Below are positions 47,701-59,700 of a stretch of DNA of 64,000 nt, piece by piece. A program made the position numbers and the translations under genes. This DNA comes from Pithys albifrons albifrons (Eukaryota; Chordata; Aves; Passeriformes; Thamnophilidae). The DNA lies in the NCBI RefSeq assembly GCF_047495875.1, contig NC_092475.1, positions 15,226,001-15,290,000 of the forward strand, given 5' to 3'. Position 1 is the stretch's first letter. Each line of letters starts with the position of its first letter. Below the pieces are notes generated by a model. That model searched no databases. It had not been told where the DNA came from and saw only the letters and a list, made by a program, of their open reading frames with translations.

Positions 47701-50700
47701 CAGTGGTCCCTCAAACACAGCACACACTACAGCAAGCTTGCACAGCAGCTGTTTGTAACTCTTAAGGAGTTCTCACTTTGTAAAACCTTTGGAAATATGA
47801 AAAATTTAATTATTAATTTCGAAGAGGGTTATTTTAGAGTTAATAATGTGCTGCAAAAAATGTAAAATGAATTTGATTTTTAAAATAAGGGTAACAGTCT
47901 TAAAGTGTACATAAAGGCCAAGCCAAAGCAAAAAGCAGCAAAATCAAGCTCCAGCACACAAACTGGGTGCAGCTTCATCAGGCAGGGCAAGGAAACACAC
48001 ACAGAGCTGTGCAGGGACAGCCTAATTTACACCACGGGTTTCCAAGTACAGCAGTGCAGATCACATATTTCCCAGCAATGAAAGACAGAACCAGCAAGCC
48101 ACAGAGCAGAGTCATCTCACCATTTGCTTTTGACTTTCCCCTGTGCTGTCCAGTTTCAGCACAGTGCAGTGGTGTGCTTGGGTGGGCAGATGATTTATGT
48201 GAAGACACAGATTTTGTCACCATTGATCTTTCAGGGGAAAGCTCCTGTGAGATATCTGTGTTTTCCCCAGCGCCAGAATGCCCTGCAAAGTTGTAAGAAG
48301 TGTTACCATTAGACCCTGTGGTGAAGGAAAGCTGACAGAGGGAACAGCCCCCTGCCTGCCCACAGCAGGCACAGCCCACTCACTGGGCCAGGCCCCGCTG
48401 GAGGAGCTGGGGCTGCAGGACTGCACCATGCTCAGAGAACTGGGCAAGCTCTCCAGAGGCAAGGAAGATCCTGCCTGGAACAGAACAGAACACATGATGC
48501 TGCTCAGTCACTGCTGCCAGCAGTGGAAGGTTCCAGTGACAGCCTCTGCAGCCCCACTGCTCCTCAGGGTGAGCGGGGGCACAAATGCTTGTGCTCCACA
48601 GGCACTTCCACACAAGCGCTGCTGGCTGGAGACCTCTCCCTCACACACATTCCCTGATCTCACAGACTTCCAAAGGGACAGAAAGCACTCCTGCTTTCCC
48701 AGTCTATCTATGGAACAGGATGCATGGGTGGTAAAGCCCAGGTTAGGAGTGTGTGGTGAAACCCCCTCAGATGGTCCCTCTGTGAGGTCCCATGTCATGG
48801 CCTACACTGGATATGCATCAGGGCTGGCTGTGGTTCCAAGAGCACCCTCCAGTTACATGGGGAAAACCTTCACAGTGCCTGCACTCAACAACCATAAGAG
48901 CAACATCAAAAAAAGGCAAGCAACACCTTAAAACACAAGAGTAGTCTGACTGACAGCTCGAGGGCACTATTTGTGCATGAATTTACAAATTTTATTTTGC
49001 ATATTATAATTATACCATCAGAGACTCATTAAAATTATCTGTTTCAGAGAATCACGTGATTCTGAGTCAGTTGGCTATAGTTCTTCCCATCCACTCTCTC
49101 AATATCTTGCCCTATTTCCTCATGGCAGTAAACAGAGAAAGTATTTTCTTTCCATCTCTGAAACTCCTCCTGAAGGAGATCTTGTTCCACAGCACCCCTC
49201 CCTCAGGTTGGAGTGTGCCAAACCAGCCACCCCAGCCACCCACCAATGGCACTCAAAGGGGCCACACTTGGATCCTCCAACATTTCAAAGAAATCTTTCA
49301 GAACCAGCTGCATTTTCAGCAGAGAAGGATCCATCAGCACCAATCCCTGGGCCTACACATGGAGCTCCAAGTGTAAAGTGGTCCCAGGAAAGCATTCCCA
49401 GGCCTCTGCAGGTGACACCAACAGGGAAGGCCCATTGTACTGCAGCCATTTTAATGGAGGGCAACAGCAGGTCAGGAGACAGGACAGAGGGACACAGCTG
49501 AGTCGAGTAGACACTTTGTATCAGGGTGTTACTTAATCTCTCCAAAAGAGAGACTCAACCTTTAAGAAATAAACTTAGGCTATGACAGGTTTAATAGGAC
49601 TCATTGTCACAGGCTCTGAAATCCCACCCTAAATGAAGATGTAAGAAATAACAGTGTTAACAGCACAAAAGGAAGACAGTGTTTCCAAACTCCACCATTC
49701 ACACAGGAGCCCCAACACTAACTCACACCTCTGAGAATATCCTGTACACAGGGTACCTGGTAACCAATCAAGGGATCTGCACCCTCTGAACAGGACAAAG
49801 CTTGCACAGAAACACATTTGCAAAGGAAGAGCCAGACCTGCACACTGAGAGACCTGCTGAGCAGTGACAGCCACTCTGTGCCATTGCAGCACCACCACAA
49901 CCAGCTGCCATCCAGCATGAACAGTGAAGCTCAACCAGGAAAAACATTTCCTTGCCAACCACGATTTAAAATTAACCAGTTAATAAATTCAGTTAACAGA
50001 CTAGTGAAGAAAGCAATGCCCATTCTTAAGTGAGCTAAACTGGGTGACAAAACAAGAGTAATTTTCATCTACAGAAGAAATATCAGCTTTACCAGGCTTA
50101 GATCTCTTTTTCTTTTTTTTCTTTTTCTTTGACTTGGATCTTCCATAGTCTTTGGATTTTCTTTCTTTGTTCTTCTCATGTTCTTTAACCCCTAAAATCA
50201 GATAACATTGCAAGTTAGTTTTTAAATGTAGATACATTTATTCTACTTATTATTTTCCTAAAGACCTCCACAATTTCTTTGGACAATCAAGGCCAGTTTA
50301 CTGAAAAAAACCCCAAGGAAATTTATGTGTAAGAATCCCCAGCTCTCACTTGGCATGGTCTATTTTAACGTCCTAATCTGACAGTTCCATAAAAAAAAAT
50401 TAGAATATCATGTGGGAGAAATTGACTGTACAGCACTGCCCATTTATTATGTATGTGCTTCAGAGATTATAAAAAAGAAGAGACTGAGGGATTTGTTGTA
50501 CCCACTTTCTAAATTGCTGTGGCTGAACATTTCAGTAGCATTTTAACGAAGCCTGACAAAAACAAAACCCCAACCCCCAAAACTTCACTTCCTCAAATAT
50601 TTTACTTTCATTGTAAATGGAGTAAACAACTGGTTCAACTTTAACTACTATTCTCTCAGCATCTGTTCTTCATCCTATTTTATGGGATTAAAAACACACC

Positions 50701-53700
50701 ACAACTTGAGAGTGTGACCCAAGTCCATGCTCAGGGCATGATTCCAGAGCAGTGCAGCTCAGTGTTTGTTTACAACTGCTGTCTTTCAGATTTAGATCCC
50801 TGCAGCACCATTTCCAGATACTGACACAGTCCCTTAAGTGAATTACCCTGACTCAGCCATGCTGCAACCCACAGCTGCTGCAGAGGGATGCCTTGCACCT
50901 CAGAACTACTCTGCTCTCAGAAAGCTCTGCTGACTGAGCCACTCACCATCGCTTTCAGAAACCTATCCCTACTTCTGGACACGGACAGCAGAACAGGCAG
51001 CTACAGTCACTCCACAATGTAAGGAATCTCCTGCACAAACCCCTTCAGCCCCCCAGCTGGTCTGTACCCCCTTGTGCAGCACACCAGCAGCACTGTGTGT
51101 TGTGCCAGCAGTGAACCCCTCAAAGCACTGGCTGCGTATCCATGGCTCGAGCAGCTCCCTGAGAACTGCAAACCTCAGCCACGTTTCCCAGCTGGGATGC
51201 AGGAGACAGGCTCACTAGCTCTGCCTCAAGAGACTCCTTAGCCCTGCACCTCCCTACCCTCTCAGTCCTTGTCATCTGCTGCTCCTTTGTCCTTGATGTG
51301 GCTCTCCTGGCCCGTGGCTGGTGCTGTGCCTGCTGCCTCCTCAGCTGCTGCCCCGGCTGCACTGGCAGCACAAAGGCACCTTCATCCCAGCTCCAGGGGG
51401 ATCAAGAGGTGCCAGTCAGGTTTCGGCACAACTTCCTTCTGACTTTCCTCTGTCATCTTCTGTTTTTCCAGTGCTCAGAATCTTCTGGGTACCATTCCCT
51501 TCTCCCTGCTCACAGGGATGCAAGGAAGTTCTGCCATTTTATTCTTTCAGAAGGGCAGAGAGAATAACTGAGCTTAACACAGGCAGAAAAATTTTGCTTC
51601 CTTTCATTTGGGAACTGAAAATCAAATGGTCAGATTCCTGGATTTGTTTTAAGATATCCAAGAACACAGAGTAAGCTGCCTCAGTCACTGTCAATATATC
51701 CACAAAAAATATGACAGATTGTCACTTTGTCCCACACTTTTCCCCCTTGGGCTTACCACTGTATCTTAAAATCTGAATAAAAAAAAAAATCTCAGTATTT
51801 GCAAATTTCTGTGTACAGGTACCTTCTGAACTGCACACCACAGTTCATGCATGCTCCCTGAAAATAAAACTCTGCAAAGAACAAGTACTCAAGAGTTACA
51901 CCAGGTCTTCCAAACACCATGTACTGAAGGATCTTGCTGTCTCAAACTGTTTCTTACAAGCACTCCAGAGTGTAATGAATTCTTACTGACACAAGTCCAG
52001 ACAGGGAGACTGTCTAGGTTAGGAGCATCCTCACAGATTTGTGTGATCAAACAGAATGATAAACTGCTTTAAATAATCCTAAAAATTTAGCACAAAATAA
52101 CTACATTTTTAACAGCTTTGGCCTTTTTTTTTCCCCCAAAAATGTAAGACTTCAATTTCCTGAATGACAGAGGTTCATGAGGACCAGGATGAGCACTCAC
52201 AGGCTTCACCATGTGAAAGTTCATCTTAATCTTTAAATGCCACACTCTCAATTGAGACCCGTCCCACCGATTCAGAGCAGTGAGGAGGCTGAGGGATCTC
52301 ATCCAACAAGGGAGGGCAGCAAACAGGAACAGGCAGAGGTGCTGGGCACTGCCCCACTGCTGTGAGCAACACACTGACAGGCAGCTGAGGTGATGATCTC
52401 CAGGACACAGATCGGCTGTTACAGCCAACAGTCCAAGCACAGATTTTGTTTGTGTTCTCCTCACCACCATGACTCGAATTCTCACCACACATCTGAACCA
52501 AAGTGGTGATGTAGCAAATCTGGAAGTACGCTGGAAATAATTTATTATTGATATACATATAAAATATTTAAAGATATGTATTGTTTCTGTGCTTGTGTAC
52601 ACACACATCCCTCCCACTCACTAGGGGCTGCCACCCCCCTACACTATAGGTTATTTCAGTATAAACAGGCTTTGCACTATTACACTGAACAGTGGAAGCT
52701 GTGAAGTCCTTCAGAGACATCTAGTAGCAAGTGTTGACTACCAGAAGTAGCTAAATATTGTTAAAAAAACACCCCACAAAATAAAACACCTAAAATCATT
52801 GTGCCCCACTGGCCACCCCACCCCTATTTTAAGTTTAGGTACCTCAGTAAATACAGGATTAATGCTTTGGACAATCAACAGTTTAACAGAATTAAGACTC
52901 ATGTATCAAAGAGTAAAAATAAGCAACAATCTTTTCATGCCCTTTAATACTTCAAGTACTTTTTACATCTTAAAAATATTACCCACCGACTGAAAAGAAT
53001 AAACCCCAATGTAGATGTCAAGAAAGGTTACCAAGTGACAGTGAAAAACACTGCTTACATTTTATATTGTGTATTTATACAGAATTATACTCTCTAAAAG
53101 AAGGCAGACAGGACACACACTATCAGTATTATCAGTTTTTTACAATGCTTAACCCCTTCCCCAGTTTTCCAAGCTTCCCTCTCTGTTACCCCGAGCCGTA
53201 CCATGTGCCACTCTGTCTCTTTCCCGGGGCCTCCGCAGTGCTCTCGCTATGTGGGTCCTGGTTTGGTCTCTAACAGAATGGCGGTGACTATTTAATGCAC
53301 TTACAGGAGTTGAAGTTCTTCTCTTTTCTATTTTTTCATCTCTATATGGGGTACTCCTTAGGGCTATGTGTAGAGGAGCATCTACAAAGAGAACAAAGAC
53401 CAAGTCCAAGCTTTAAATACTTTCAAAAGTCAGTCTACCTCAGCAGCAGCAGTAGCAGCTCTGGCAGTTCATGTGGAGCTTTTCTGATAGACACTGCTCA
53501 ACTCAGTCCTGGCCCTGACTGAAAGGCTAAAACCTCCAATGCTTTTACTGGGTTTGTGGAGGGGGTTTTTCCTGTCAAAAAGAAACAGTGGATGCACATG
53601 CATTCCCCAAAGTTCTGTTCTTCCAGAAATACTGTGACTTTGAAGAAAAATGGAAAAAGAAACAGTTCAAATTGGCAAAGACATGAGTCAGGTAATTAGT

Positions 53701-56700
53701 TACTCCAAGAGAAAAGATGCCCTGTTGATTTAATTAGAGGAAGCACAGCCTGTCCTCAGGTGTGCTTTGTAAGGAGGCACAGAGAAGGGGCATAAAGCAG
53801 CTTTTAAATACATACCACTGAAAGAACAGTGTTTCAATTGAGAGTGAGATGCAAGAATTCAGGATCACTATCTGTAATTTATAAAAATCATGAGATACAG
53901 AAATGGCTTCACCTGAGATTCCATTTTTATTTGAGTCAAGTCAGTCTCCTTCTCCTAACTACAGGTAGCAACTCTTCCAGAAAGACTCCTGGACGTGCAA
54001 GAGGAGTGGTGACGATGGCAAAAGCCAAGGCAATAAGGCAGGTGGTACAGCAGATTGAACAGGACCAGCACACTGACACTTTGGAGCATGACACTGAGTA
54101 TCTTGGTCAATGAGACCCAGCAGCCAAGGAGACAGCCTGCTGATTTTCATCATCGCAAGCACCTCAAAAGTTCAGTGGATACCTAAGTTAACTTCCTTCT
54201 TGTCTGAAGATTAATGTGCCACTTGGACATCTTTACTTAAGACAATCTGAACAGAACCTGAAAGTGACTGAAGACGGAAGGAAAAAGTCCTAGAGAACAT
54301 ACTTAGAAGAAACAGTATCAAATACCCAGTCCTGCTCAACATTTCAAGCTGAAGCAGTAACAAGGCACACTGCAGAGCTTCCATAATCAAGTGGATCTCT
54401 TCAGGCAAAAGAAAATCCAAGATGCAGGAATCTGAAGGCCATCAGATGACATTTTCCCTGGTCCTCTGACTCTGAAGTTGCATTAGAATGTAAGGAGGAC
54501 AAAGAAAAAAAAGAACAGGAGCCATCCATACCCATTTCTGTAACCAAGTTGTTACCTTCCAGTCACCTGCCCCAGTGCTTCACAGCAGCCACAAAACACA
54601 GGAGCTAAACAAAACCCCAGCTTTTACACAAGACTCTCCAAAAGGTGTCTTTTGTCCCATCAGGTAAATCACTGGTGCCTTTTGCTGGGTGCTTATTTAC
54701 CTCAAGAGCTGCATGACTGTAGAAAGGAACAGGTTTTGTCCAGAAGAATTACCAAAACCAGAAGATACTCCTTGATAGGACAAGACAGCACAGTATGTGC
54801 ATGACCTGCCATTTGCAACAGGACTAACTTCTCTTGCAGGAGTAAGTATAAAGAGGTTTTGTGGTGGTTTTTTGTTTGTTTGGTGGGGTTTTGTGCTGTT
54901 TTTATTTGCTTGTTTGTTTCCAAGCCAAGTGTTTTTTTGTAGGACTCGCTGCTAACAGAATGTGCTCTTCTGAGGACTTCCATGACTAAGGGTTGAACAA
55001 GACATCACCAGTTCAGACAGAGAAAACTTTTTCCCATTGTTACACAGTAGCTGAGAAATAAGATTCAAGTACTTCGTAACCTCTGTGGGACCATCAGTGC
55101 CCTAATGAACTTCCTGAAATGCAAACGGTTTGTTGCAGCACAAGGTGAGAAAGTCACATGAACAAGCCTTTCTCCAGCTTTCCTGATTGTCTGCAACAAC
55201 TTACCTGTAAAAATATTTATAGAACACCATCTCAGAGAAACCCAAAGCTACAACACAAAAATCCATACAAACCAGACAACCTTCATTTAGGCCTCCTAAC
55301 CTTCCCCACTCCCAACAGCTCAACTCAATGTCATGAATTAACATTTAAGAACCCCCCTTGATCCCACCGGTCTTTGAAAGAGCACAAGGCCCCTGGGCTG
55401 AGATCAGCACACACAGGCTCCTGGTGGAACAGAACTGTATTGCGTGTCCATTTGACTTTCTTTAGTTTTGTGAGACTAAATTTTAAGGAGATGCTTTGCC
55501 AAGGATATGTCCTGTGTTTTATGACTCACAGGTAAACACATTTCTGTGAGATATTTCAGCCACCTGTAACCACTCTGAAATGTATTTCATAGTTACGATT
55601 AAATTTGAGAGGATGAGATAAAAAAAACACATCCTGAAAATTTACCCTAAACTTTTGGGACAGCAAACATCAAAAGCGATGCCACGGAGATGCAAACTTG
55701 CAAACTTTCTATACTTAAGTGTCCCTTTTCCTCTCCACTTGCAAGTATAACTCAAACCAATTTATAAAATTATCCCCTAAAAACCCAAGGGCAATTATGC
55801 ATCACAACAACAACCCAGACCTTGTACTTAGGCACATGGCTTTAGAACGTGCCCATTCCCCCGTTCAGACTTTCTGCATTAGTGCCACCTGCAGGGTGTG
55901 CCACCTGACCCCATCCTCTGACTCCCTTCACTCCCTGAAGGTTTCCCACTCCTCTGTCTGCACCCAGTCACAGTCACCCGCACTGGGAGGCTGCAGTGAC
56001 AGCAGCACCACACTCTTGGACTCTCCTGTCCTATCAGGAGGGCACAGGAGGCCCCCACGTGTTTCCTAAGGCTGTCTGTGCAAGCCCCATGAAGACACCT
56101 GCACCAGGGTCCCACCTCAGGGAAATCAAAAAAGGCACAAAAAGCCTCCTGACAACCCAGGCAGTGACACCCTCACAGTTCTTCAACAGTGACATTGCAG
56201 TTAAACCCCAGAGCAGATGAATCTCCAGGTCAGGTGACAGTAAACCCAGCTAACAGGAGCAAGAGACAGGGGCCGTGCTGACTGACTGTCCCCAGCCTTC
56301 TGCATGAAATTGTTCCAGGCCTCCCTCCCCTGAGCCTAGAAGAAGTATCCTCTTCCATATGAAGAGGTGACCCACAAGCAGTGAAAGATCTTATAAACCA
56401 ACAAAAATACAGAGCTGAGATATGAAACCACCTCAATCATGCAGAAACCACATGGACAGAGCTCCAGAGAACCAAGGCCTGCTGTCCATAGCTCCCTGTC
56501 CCCTCAACACTGGCGTCCAGCTCCAGGTAAGGAGGCAACTCAGCATTCCCAGGAAGCAGAGACTGCATTCCCAAGTGCTGTGAACCAGACAGTGCTCACC
56601 ATCCACAACTGTCAGACCATTTGCTGAGAATATCCAACAATGTTTCCAAGAACTGAAAGACCACCGATCATCTTGACTCACAGCCACCCTCACAAACCAA

Positions 56701-59700
56701 AGGCAGTGCTGTCAAGGTAAGCCAGTGAGTATCAGTAATACTGCAGAACAAGGAGGGTGCCAGTGCAGATCCTCAGCTGCTGCCAGGAAAGGCCCTGTGT
56801 GTGCAGATCCCCATGCACACCCCAGTGCCCAGCCAAGAGGCAGCCAGAATTCAGAGGGCACAGGAAAATGTCCCAAAGGATTAACCCAACAATCACTACA
56901 CCACAGGCCAGAGGGTCACCTGTGAACAGATACCAGTGATAAACAGATGCCTGAGATGTTTAGGCTGTCAAAGCAAGTTTGCCAACCCTATCCATGCATG
57001 ATTCAGATCTCATCAGTAACATAAGTAAGGACAAAGCCACTGTTTTCTTTGCATCCATTCACGTAAAGAATTCATGCATTAAGTAATTTATGCACTAACA
57101 GGACATACTGTAGTTAACCTTAAGTAGGCAGGATTTTCTAACAATGAAGTTATAAGTTATGTAAAAAAAATTAAACATACTGACAAAACACTTTTTCCTT
57201 CTCTAATTGCCTTTTATGAACTCCACAGTAGGAACAGATTTTCTACAGTCTCCAAACTACAAATTGCAGATCTGTTCCTTTCTTTTCTTCCTCATGGCAA
57301 GGAACACAGCAGAGCCAAGCCTGGCACCAACTTGCCAGACCAAGGCTACTGTTATACACCCACACACCAGACTGGAGCCTGGTACTGTACAGCATTTTCC
57401 AAGTCCCAAAACTGAGTTTAGCTTCCATTAGGAGTAAAGCTCCTCAGGGGAGCCGAACAATGTCCAAGGAGTGAATGGGCATCAACTGATCAGGTTCCTG
57501 CCAGGACAACTGTGCTGAGGGCAGTGTAAGGTCTGTCTGCATCACCAAGGGGTTATTAAGAGCATAAGAACACACCAATCACCTCTGATGGCACCTCCTT
57601 GCACAGGTTATCAACTCCCCTCCCTGTTCACGTCTAATGAGTCTCCTGAGAACCCTCCAGCACTCAGCAGGTACAGAGGCTCACCAAGGTACAACGAGGG
57701 GCACATCAGCAGTGTCAGCACTCAAGGCTTGACTTTCAGATTTCAGAAAACATGTTCAACACAAAGGAATGACCTACATTTTGCTGAACCTCAAAATGTA
57801 GAGATTTTACTAAAAAATGAAAGCCACCAATTCAGAAAAACTCGAAGTTGAGATGTTCAAATTAGGAGTTGCAGGTAGAAAGAATGAAATGAAGATATTT
57901 CATGCTTTGTGCCCTTGGAGTGGTCTAGGTCAGGAAACACCAATCTCTGTTAAGAAAAACCTTTTGCTGGCACTTTACATAAAATAACATGGACAGCAGA
58001 CATATCTGAAGGAGAAAACCGGTACCTTCAGAGAAAGTCGTTTACAATAAGTGTCTGTAGAAGCCACAGTGTGTGAGGACATACTTGAACAGCAAACTAA
58101 AGGGCTCTGCAGCAAAAGAGAAAGGACTACAAAGAAAAAGCCTTTCTTAAGACTAATGCATATGGGCATGGAAACCAGTTCTACTCCATTTTTTTTATTG
58201 CAGTAATCAACAAGTAACAAACTGATGAAAATTTTCACAGATACTCCACCACATTCAATTTCCAAGCAATAAATCTGATAGAACATCTCAATGTGAACTG
58301 TAAAAAAACTTAACTAATTCTTTTGCCTAAGACTGACTTTAAGAAGTCATCTGTGGCCCAGGCCCAAAAAGCCTCCTTTAAGCTTATGCCCCAGCACACA
58401 TTTGTGCAGGCCTGCAGTGACTCTGCAATGCACCTGCTGAGGGTAAAGCAGCCTGAGTGCTGGGGGCAGGAACACCTGCCCCTCCAGTGGCCCAGGGGCA
58501 CACAAAGCCAACAGTCTCCTCTCTGTAGGAACAGTCTTTTCCTGAAGACCAAGAGCAGCAGCTCGTGGAGGTGTCACATGGGCCTGGGGGAAGAGCTCCT
58601 TCATCATAATAATCTCATAATATTTCCAAATTTCAAAACAGTTTTGCCTGAACACATCCCACGGGCATTAAGTCCTAGTCCTTCTGTTCAGGCATATTCT
58701 GTAGAGTGTATGTAAAATACAAGCTGCAGGCAATGGTAGTTCCTGCCCCTCTGCTCAGTCACTACAGAACTTACAGAGCTGTCAGATTTGCCACTGCAAA
58801 AGGCAAGATCCTTCTTTGGAAGAAGGGAGAGACAAGACAAATCAGTCCACATGAACCTTTCCAGCTCACTTAAGCTTTGATGTCAATGCCAAGTGGCACA
58901 GCTTACACTTCTGATATTGAAATTTCAGAGCCTCCACTTTACTGCAAAGCAATTACACTTAAATTGTTCCATCCCACAACATGGTAACTGAAGACCTCTT
59001 ATATGCATCTTCTTTTTTATGTGTTGAAATTCTAATTTTAAGCATTGCATGGAAAAGGTTTTGCTGCTGTTCTGAATATTGCACATTTTTCTAGAACTTT
59101 AGGAACAGTAAGTATTTTCACTGTAAATCAAGTAACAGACTACCCCCACCATTTATTTACTTTTAGGTAGGAGAAACAGTAAGGAGTCCCAGAACTCTAC
59201 AATAAAACTTGTGAGACAAAGCTTCTAAAGCAAGAGCATCTTCAAGCTTATGGAATAACAAGATTAACAATTTCTGAAGCTTCATCTGTTAGAAATTCTC
59301 ACCTTTTCTTAAGCACTAAAATCAACTTAATATAGTGAAGTACAAGAAAAGCACATTTGTACCAAAGGTATCTAAACACATTCTTTGAAAAGGATAATTT
59401 TTGCTCACAAAGGATTGTAAAGATGACAAGTAGACCCACCGTGTACCTGATTGAACTATGGATTCAAAAGCCCTCACTTGAAGCAGGACATCCTGAAAAG
59501 CCTTTGAAAAGGTGACATAAAAGTGTTCAGCACACAGAAATTCTTGCTTAGCAGACTTGGCTTCCTATATGTGCCTTCAAATACAACAGTTGGAGCTCAT
59601 AAACCCCCTGAACTCTGTTTTAGGCTGCGTGGTACCACCACAACAAAAACTGGAGAAATAAAAAATACATGGAGTTAAAAAACAATGGCACTTGGTGTCA

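Noticed and set aside
48278..48931. 217-codon plus-strand frame antisense to PHF20
   Set aside because: No recognisable domain, no splice or promoter support, and it overlaps a PHF20 exon edge only by chance.
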